This document shows positions 58,978 through 64,000 of a stretch of DNA of 64,000 nucleotides, piece after piece. The DNA lies in assembly GCA_965228615.1 (NCBI GenBank), contig CBDDHT010000003.1, positions 1,302,001 to 1,366,000 of the forward strand, given 5' to 3'. The stretch is from CBDDHT01 sp965228615 (GTDB lineage: Bacteria > Pseudomonadota > Alphaproteobacteria > Rhizobiales > Methyloligellaceae). Made by a program: the position numbers and the translations under genes. A model generated the notes under the pieces. It had not been told where the DNA came from. It ran no database searches and saw only the letters and a list, made by a program, of their open reading frames with translations. Each line of letters starts with the position of its first letter. Position 1 is the stretch's first letter.

Positions 58978-61689
58978 TCACGACTCCGAAGATGCGACAT
59001 CGTTCGCAGGCAGCGTCAGCGACAAATGCACGATGCCCGGATCATCGCGAATAGGCGTTTGGACAAAACCCAGTTTTTTTGCCAATCGAAGCATGCGCGT
59101 ATTCTCGCGTAAGACCTCACCGAAGATCTCTTTGATGCCGGCACCCTCGGCATGCGCCAGAATGTGCAGCATCATATGCGTGCCCAGTCCCAGGCCGGCC
59201 AACTCGCCTTGCACCAGGATGGCGAACTCTGCCTTTTCGTTGTCCGGATCGGCGCTGATACGAACAACGCCATGAATGTCGGTCTGCCCCGCCGGCCCCG
59301 GGTCTGCCAGCACAAGCGCCATCTCACGATCATAATCGATCTGCGTAAAACGCGCGGCCTGGACGTGGGTCTGCGTCTTCTTGGGGATGAGAAAACGGAG
59401 ACGAATCTCCTCAGGTGTGAGAGAGGCGAACATACGCTGATGCGCCGGCTCGTCTTCCGGCACAATCGGGCGAAGAAGGAACTTCCGACCGTCTTTCAGC
59501 GTGATCGGCGCCTCCAGTGCTTTCGGATAGGGCCGGATCGCGAGATGGGAGGCGGCCTTTCCGGTGAATTCACGAACCCGGATCCGCGCATCGAGCGCGA
59601 TCACGCCGGAGCTGTCGGCAACGAGCGGATTGATATCCAACTCGGCGATCTCCCCGATGTCCACGACGAGCTGGGAGACCTTCACCATGGTCATTGCGAT
59701 GGCATCGAGGTTTGCAGCCGGCCGGTCGCGGTACCCTCTAAGCAGACGAACGACCTGGGTCTGGACGATGGCCTCGTGGGCCAGCTTCATATTCAGGGGC
59801 GGCATCGCCAATGCGCTGTCAGCAATCACCTCGACAGCCGTCCCGCCGTGTCCAAACATGATCATCGGGCCGAAGAGCACGTCCTCATTGACACCGATCA
59901 GAAGCTCATGCGCACCTGGTTTGCGAACCATTGTCTGAACGGTGAAGCCGTCGATCTTCGCGGCAGGATCGAATTCGGCAATGCGCGAGCGCATGGACCG
60001 TGCCGCGGCCTCGACTTCGTCCGGTCCCTCAAGATTCAAGACAACGCCACCAACATCCGACTTGTGCAGGATATCGTTCGAGAGAACCTTCAATACGACA
60101 CTTCCGCCCAGCTTTGCCGCGGCTTCGGCCGCCTCCCTATCGCTGGCGACCCGGATCGTCTTTGCAATAGGAATACCATAAGCCTCGAGAACGGATTTGG
60201 CTTCATGCTCGTTGAGCCATTCTCGTCCATCGGCCAAAGCCGCATTGATCAGCGATCTGGCCGTGTCAGCGTCCTGCTCGAAATCTTCCGGAACCGACGG
60301 CGGTGTTTCGATCAATGTTTCCTGATTGCGCCGGTAGTTGATCAGCTGCATGACGGCCCGAACCGCAGCAGAGGGTGTGTCATAGGTCGGAACGCCATTG
60401 TCGGTGAACTTCTGGCGGGCCGCCTGGACAGCATTGCCGCCGACCCATGCCGTAAATATCGATGCATTCCGCCGCTCGGCCGCAACGGTAATGACCGCAT
60501 CGGCCGCTTCCGTGCTTGATGCGATTGCCGTCGGACAGTGGAGAACCAAGACACCGCCAACGTCTTTGTCCTCGCAGACCGCATTCAAGGCATCGGCATA
60601 GCGAGACGGCGGTGCATCGCCGATAATGTCCACCGGATTGGATTTGGACCAGGTCTCGGGCAGAACGGCGTTGAGCCGCTCTATGGTCCCGGGCGCGAGT
60701 TCCGCCAGAACGCCGCCTTCGTCGATCAGCGCATCCGTAGCGAGCACGCCCATCCCGCCACCGTTCGTAACGATGGCGATCCTGTCACTCTTCGGTTGAC
60801 TGACGACGCCAAGCGTGCCCACCGCCTCGAACAGGCGATCGAGTGTCGTGACACGCAGCATACCCGCGCGGCGAAAGGCAGCATCATAGACATCGTCCGA
60901 CCCGGCCAGAGCACCGGTATGCGAGGCCGCAGCGCGGGCGCCTTCTTCGTGCCTGCCCGCCTTTACGACGATCAACGGCTTTGTGCGCGATGCAGCCCGG
61001 GCAGCCGACATGAATTTCCGCGCGTGCGTAATCGCCTCGATATAGAGCAGGATGGCGCTGCACTCGCGGTCATTGGCCAGATAGTCGAGCATGTCGCCGA
61101 AATCGACGTCGCTCATATCGCCCAATGACACAATATGGGAAAATCCGATTTTCCGGCTCGTCGCCCAGTCGACGACGGATGTTACCACGGCGCCGGACTG
61201 CGTCACGAAGGCAAGCTTGCCAGGCAGCGGGTGAACATTGCCAAAGCTTGCATTGAGGCCCTGGCCGGGCACCATGATACCGAGGCAATTCGGCCCGACG
61301 ATCCGCAACAGATGTGGCCGGGCTGCGTCCAGCATCTCCTGGCGAAGCGCTCCGCCTTCCGTGTCTCCGCCCTCCCCGAAGCCCGCGGTCACGACAACAG
61401 CCGCCTTCGTTCCAGCTTCCCCGAGTTTCGAAATCAGGTCCGGCACCAGACCGGGCGCTGTCGCTATCACCGCCAGATCCGGCGCAAAAGGAAGGTCCGA
61501 AACGGTCGGATAGGCAATAATGCTCTGAACATGCCGGCGCTTTGGATTTACGGGCATGATCGCTCCATCGAAACCGCCGGTCAGCAGATTGCGCGACAGA
61601 ACCGCTCCAACTGATCCCTCTCGCCCGCTGGCTCCGACGATCGCGACAGACTTGGGCTTAAACAGCCGATCAAGATTTCGGATTGTCAT
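58978..61689 (-). CDS. NDP-forming acyl-CoA synthetase fused to GNAT acetyltransferase
   Basis: 903-aa protein. CoA-binding (VGASGREGSVGAVLSRNLL), succinyl-CoA-ligase-like flavodoxin domains (IVGPNCLGIMVPGQGLNASF, AFVTQSGAVVTSVVDW), ATP-grasp (NEHEAKSVLEAYGIPIAKTIRVASDREAAEAAAKLGGSVVLKVL), and a C-terminal GNAT domain (FAILVQGELAGLGLGTHMMLHILAHAEGAGIKEIFGEVL). Such fusions occur as ADP-forming acetate-CoA ligases and as Pat-type lysine acetyltransferases whose ligase half is inactive. The phosphorylatable His in the flavodoxin domain (for example, SHTGALAGSDD) appears present, so ligase activity is possible. ATG 61689. Confidence 0.88.
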   Translation of the reverse strand: MTIRNLDRLFKPKSVAIVGASGREGSVGAVLSRNLLTGGFDGAIMPVNPKRRHVQSIIAYPTVSDLPFAPDLAVIATAPGLVPDLISKLGEAGTKAAVVVTAGFGEGGDTEGGALRQEMLDAARPHLLRIVGPNCLGIMVPGQGLNASFGNVHPLPGKLAFVTQSGAVVTSVVDWATSRKIGFSHIVSLGDMSDVDFGDMLDYLANDRECSAILLYIEAITHARKFMSAARAASRTKPLIVVKAGRHEEGARAAASHTGALAGSDDVYDAAFRRAGMLRVTTLDRLFEAVGTLGVVSQPKSDRIAIVTNGGGMGVLATDALIDEGGVLAELAPGTIERLNAVLPETWSKSNPVDIIGDAPPSRYADALNAVCEDKDVGGVLVLHCPTAIASSTEAADAVITVAAERRNASIFTAWVGGNAVQAARQKFTDNGVPTYDTPSAAVRAVMQLINYRRNQETLIETPPSVPEDFEQDADTARSLINAALADGREWLNEHEAKSVLEAYGIPIAKTIRVASDREAAEAAAKLGGSVVLKVLSNDILHKSDVGGVVLNLEGPDEVEAAARSMRSRIAEFDPAAKIDGFTVQTMVRKPGAHELLIGVNEDVLFGPMIMFGHGGTAVEVIADSALAMPPLNMKLAHEAIVQTQVVRLLRGYRDRPAANLDAIAMTMVKVSQLVVDIGEIAELDINPLVADSSGVIALDARIRVREFTGKAASHLAIRPYPKALEAPITLKDGRKFLLRPIVPEDEPAHQRMFASLTPEEIRLRFLIPKKTQTHVQAARFTQIDYDREMALVLADPGPAGQTDIHGVVRISADPDNEKAEFAILVQGELAGLGLGTHMMLHILAHAEGAGIKEIFGEVLRENTRMLRLAKKLGFVQTPIRDDPGIVHLSLTLPANDVASSES

Positions 61690-61916
61690 CCGTTTCTCCC
61701 TGCCAGTGGCCACGAATCAGTCATCACGGTGCTGCACGTTAGTGAACGGGCGTGACAGCCTTTCTGACAAAGATCATGAGTCGGGGCGTTAACGCTCGAT
61801 TAAGCCTGCACCCGGCTTTCCAATCCGATTTAGGCGATTCTTGAACCAATTGGCTTAAGTTTTGGGCAGTTGGGCAATTCCGGCCGTTTCGCTGAGAACA
61901 TTGGGGAGCATTTCAG

Positions 61917-62423
61917 ATGTATTTGTCGCGTTTGATCTATTACAGCCGCAATGCGATCCCGGAAAGCGAGAAGCCGTTGCGCGCCGAACTGAAGAGCATT
62001 TTGGATGCTTGTCAGCGGAACAACCCGCCGCTTGGTGTTTCCGGAGCCCTGCTCTTCAACGATTCAATCTTCGCGCAAGTGCTCGAAGGCGATCGCAAGG
62101 CAATCACGGACACATTTTGCCGGATCTCGGCAGATCCCCGGCACTCGGACCTCATCATTCTGGAAGCGCGCCCAATCACGCAAAGGCGGTTTGCGGCCTG
62201 GTCGATGGGTTTCGTCGGAACACCTGTCGCCGAAGAGGTTCACCGGCGTTATTGCGTCTCGAACCAGTTCAACCCGGCCAAGATGAGTGCCGATAGCCTT
62301 CTGGGCTTCATGGGTGAGTTGACCGAAAGTGCTCCTCAGATGATGCACACTGACAAACCCAGAACGGTGGCTGTGCCACAACGCGATCTTTCAGCACTGA
62401 TGCAGGAAAAGGTACTGGCCTAG
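61917..62423 (+). CDS. BLUF-domain blue-light photoreceptor (short type)
   Basis: 168-aa flavin photosensor. RLIYYSRNAI supplies the Tyr, CQRNNPPLGVSGALLFND has the Asn, FAQVLEGDRKAI has the Gln of the H-bond switch, and RRFAAWSMGF has the Trp/Met site. The C-terminal ~65 residues are helical with no extra domain. It is convergent with the winged-helix TPR gene, overlapping it by 4 bases. Partner is probably a separate protein. Confidence 0.92.
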   Translation: MYLSRLIYYSRNAIPESEKPLRAELKSILDACQRNNPPLGVSGALLFNDSIFAQVLEGDRKAITDTFCRISADPRHSDLIILEARPITQRRFAAWSMGFVGTPVAEEVHRRYCVSNQFNPAKMSADSLLGFMGELTESAPQMMHTDKPRTVAVPQRDLSALMQEKVLA

Positions 62424-63979
62424 TCAGGCAAACCTGCTTTTCGCAGCGCCTCGAGGAACCGTTCCCGGTGTCCGGGAATCATGGTCGAAACCTTGCTTGC
62501 ATCGGCAATCGTATGGTCGGGTTCAAGCCAGCGATAATCTTGCAAGGCGCGTCGCGCTTCATCGAGACATCCCTGACGCGCATAGGCGGAGGCCAACTGA
62601 CGCCGGAATGTCGGATTGTCCGGGACGAGACGAATGGCACGCTGTGCCGCACCAATCGCCTCTTCGTACCGGCCAAGTGACTGATTGGCCCACACCAACC
62701 CCATCAGCCAGAAGGGCATGAAGGAATCGAGTGGGCTGAGACGCACCGCGTGATTCAAGGACTCGATCGCTTCCACCGACTTACCGAGAAGCGCCAATAT
62801 CGTTCCCCTGATACCGATGCCCGGAGCAAATCCGGGACTGAACTGGAGTGCGAGATCAACCGGAGGAAGCGCTTCGTCCCAGTTGTGAGCCACCAGATTG
62901 GCCCATCCCAGGATTGTCAGTGCCAAAGGATCGGACCCGTTTACGGCAACGGCCCTTCTGGCGGTATCCAGCATCAGCCGTTGCGATTCCAACGAAGAGT
63001 CACTCCAGCCGTAATGCGCCTCCAGGAAGTGCGCGACGGCAAGATCGCTGATACCGAGTTCCCCGCTGGGCGACAGCGCGATGGCGCGCTCGAAGAGGTC
63101 GCGCGCGATGGCCGCGTCGGTGCGACCGAGTTTCCAAAGATGTGCCCGTCCGCGCATGACACACTCCCACGCACTGAGTTCAGCGGGATCCTTGCGCTTC
63201 GCCCGTATCGCTTCCGTCGAGAGGAATTGAGGGACAACGGAGGCGACAATCGCCTGGGTCACATCATCCTGCACATCGAAAATGTCGACGACGTCGCGAT
63301 CATACCGGTCAGCCCAGACATGATTGCCGGTTGCCGCATCGATGAGCTGCGCCCCAACCCGCAAGCGACGTCCCGCCTTGCGCACGCTGCCGCTCAGGAC
63401 ATAGCGCACGCCAAGGTCATCCGAGACCTGTTTCACATCGATCGTTGTGGCATTGAACGTGAAACTCGAATTGCGGGCGGTCACACAGAACCACGGCATG
63501 CGCGAGAGCGCCGTAATGATATCTTCGGCCATCCCATCGGCAAAGCTGTCGCACCCCGTATCGTGGCCGATATTGGTAAACCGCAGGACTGCGATCGATG
63601 GTTTGTCGGTGAATGAGACTGTGCGTGCCGATCCCTTGGAAACGGAAGTGCGTGCATAATCGCGCCCGCCGCTCAGAGAAACATCTGCAACGACGCGAAA
63701 TCCCCGACGACGCACCGTTCGGATACAATGTTGCTCGTTGCCATTGTCGCCTATCGCGATACGCGCTGCTTTGATGCGGCTGCTTACGGTTGCATCCGAA
63801 ACGATCCGGCCCTTCCAGACGCGATCGATAAGCTCATCCTTGGTGACAAGACGGTCCCTGTTTTCGAGCAGCATGACCAGAAGGTCGAACACCTGTGGCT
63901 CGACGGGAACCGGTGCACCCATCCGTCGAACTTCGAAAATGTCCGTGTCGACGGCACATTCGTTGATCGTGAATATCAT
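62420..63979 (-). CDS. Winged-helix/TPR transcriptional regulator, CadC-like
   Basis: 519-aa protein. N-terminal OmpR-type winged helix (PVEPQVFDLLVMLLENRDRLVTKDELIDRVWKGRIVSDATVSSRIKAARIAIGD), a central TolB-N/FlgO-like domain (SIAVLRFTNI, FADGMAEDIITALSRM, YVLSGSVRKAGRRLRVGAQLIDAATGNHVWADRYDR) and a C-terminal TPR domain (SLNHAVRLSPLDS). No membrane helix or cyclase domain is seen. ATG 63979 lies 21 bases before the window end; start by family pattern. Its 3' end overlaps the BLUF gene by 4 bases, which suggests joint control. Confidence 0.88.
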   Translation of the reverse strand: MIFTINECAVDTDIFEVRRMGAPVPVEPQVFDLLVMLLENRDRLVTKDELIDRVWKGRIVSDATVSSRIKAARIAIGDNGNEQHCIRTVRRRGFRVVADVSLSGGRDYARTSVSKGSARTVSFTDKPSIAVLRFTNIGHDTGCDSFADGMAEDIITALSRMPWFCVTARNSSFTFNATTIDVKQVSDDLGVRYVLSGSVRKAGRRLRVGAQLIDAATGNHVWADRYDRDVVDIFDVQDDVTQAIVASVVPQFLSTEAIRAKRKDPAELSAWECVMRGRAHLWKLGRTDAAIARDLFERAIALSPSGELGISDLAVAHFLEAHYGWSDSSLESQRLMLDTARRAVAVNGSDPLALTILGWANLVAHNWDEALPPVDLALQFSPGFAPGIGIRGTILALLGKSVEAIESLNHAVRLSPLDSFMPFWLMGLVWANQSLGRYEEAIGAAQRAIRLVPDNPTFRRQLASAYARQGCLDEARRALQDYRWLEPDHTIADASKVSTMIPGHRERFLEALRKAGLPD

Positions 63980-64000
63980 TGAAACCTGCTGAGAATTGGC

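Noticed and set aside
59152..60519. Long plus-strand frame (455 aa) opposite the synthetase
   Set aside because: Antisense shadow with no family resemblance.
1..64000. CRISPR arrays, transposases, integrases, phage genes
   Set aside because: None seen; repeats found are palindromic or a 3-unit tandem, not spacer arrays.

Overview
The window reads as a chromosomal segment of an alphaproteobacterium, most likely of the Hyphomicrobiales (Rhizobiales) or a close relative. The arguments are the runs uvrC-pgsA-moaD-moaE and rplY-pth-ychF, a three-gene bc1 operon with separate cytochrome b and c1, a probable alpha-r8/mmgR small RNA, and the general base and codon style. No species can be named from this sequence alone. 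I saw no rRNA, tRNA, CRISPR array, transposase or phage gene.

Layout. 0-5 kb: a Cys-rich secreted protein at the left edge, then moaE, moaD, pgsA and uvrC (minus strand) and a Ca2+/Na+ antiporter. 5.1-6.7 kb: about 1.6 kb without a convincing protein gene, holding the mmgR-like sRNA, a T-run hairpin and a candidate long-stem structured RNA. 6.7-10.7 kb: rplY, pth, ychF, a small conserved-looking protein and two MaoC-type hydratases. 10.7-15 kb: a WYL regulator, a VOC protein, a SirB1-like protein, a membrane adenylate cyclase and MarC. 15-17.5 kb: a copper-type cluster (Cys-rich exported protein, His/Met-rich outer-membrane-type protein, PCuAC chaperone). 17.5-23 kb: DUF6356 protein, Lrp regulator, a PhnD-C-E-E phosphonate-type importer and a phosphonatase-like HAD enzyme.

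23-32.2 kb is the most unusual part. A nitrile-hydratase beta-N/alpha FUSION gene is followed, with overlap, by an amidase. A separate gene for the beta C-terminal domain is divergently transcribed. Next come an aspartase/fumarase-superfamily lyase, a PrpF-type isomerase and a two-subunit aconitase X whose small subunit appears to lack the usual motif. 32.3-35.8 kb carries mtnP, apt, mtnA and a class II aldolase, which fits the DHAP shunt for 5'-methylthioadenosine salvage. 35.8-39.2 kb holds a small SUOX-fold protein and the cytochrome bc1 operon with its terminator.

41-51.3 kb has an organosulfur flavour: a ComA-like phosphosulfolactate synthase, a BisC/TorA-type molybdoenzyme, an orphan MsmB-like oxygenase beta subunit, CRP-like and IclR regulators, a type II haloacid dehalogenase, and a sulfonate/taurine-type ABC importer with twin permeases. 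51.5-64 kb: propionyl-CoA-carboxylase-type beta subunit, SDR, ABC exporter, hemF, a DsbA/HCCA-isomerase-like protein, a fatty acid desaturase, a fused NDP-forming acyl-CoA synthetase/GNAT protein, a BLUF photoreceptor and a winged-helix/TPR regulator.

A two-hairpin dispersed repeat family (two long copies, one shortened copy, two weaker candidates) lies at gene ends in the first 20 kb, and a 40-bp tandem repeat abuts ychF. All functional calls come from reading motifs by eye. No database or folding program was run.
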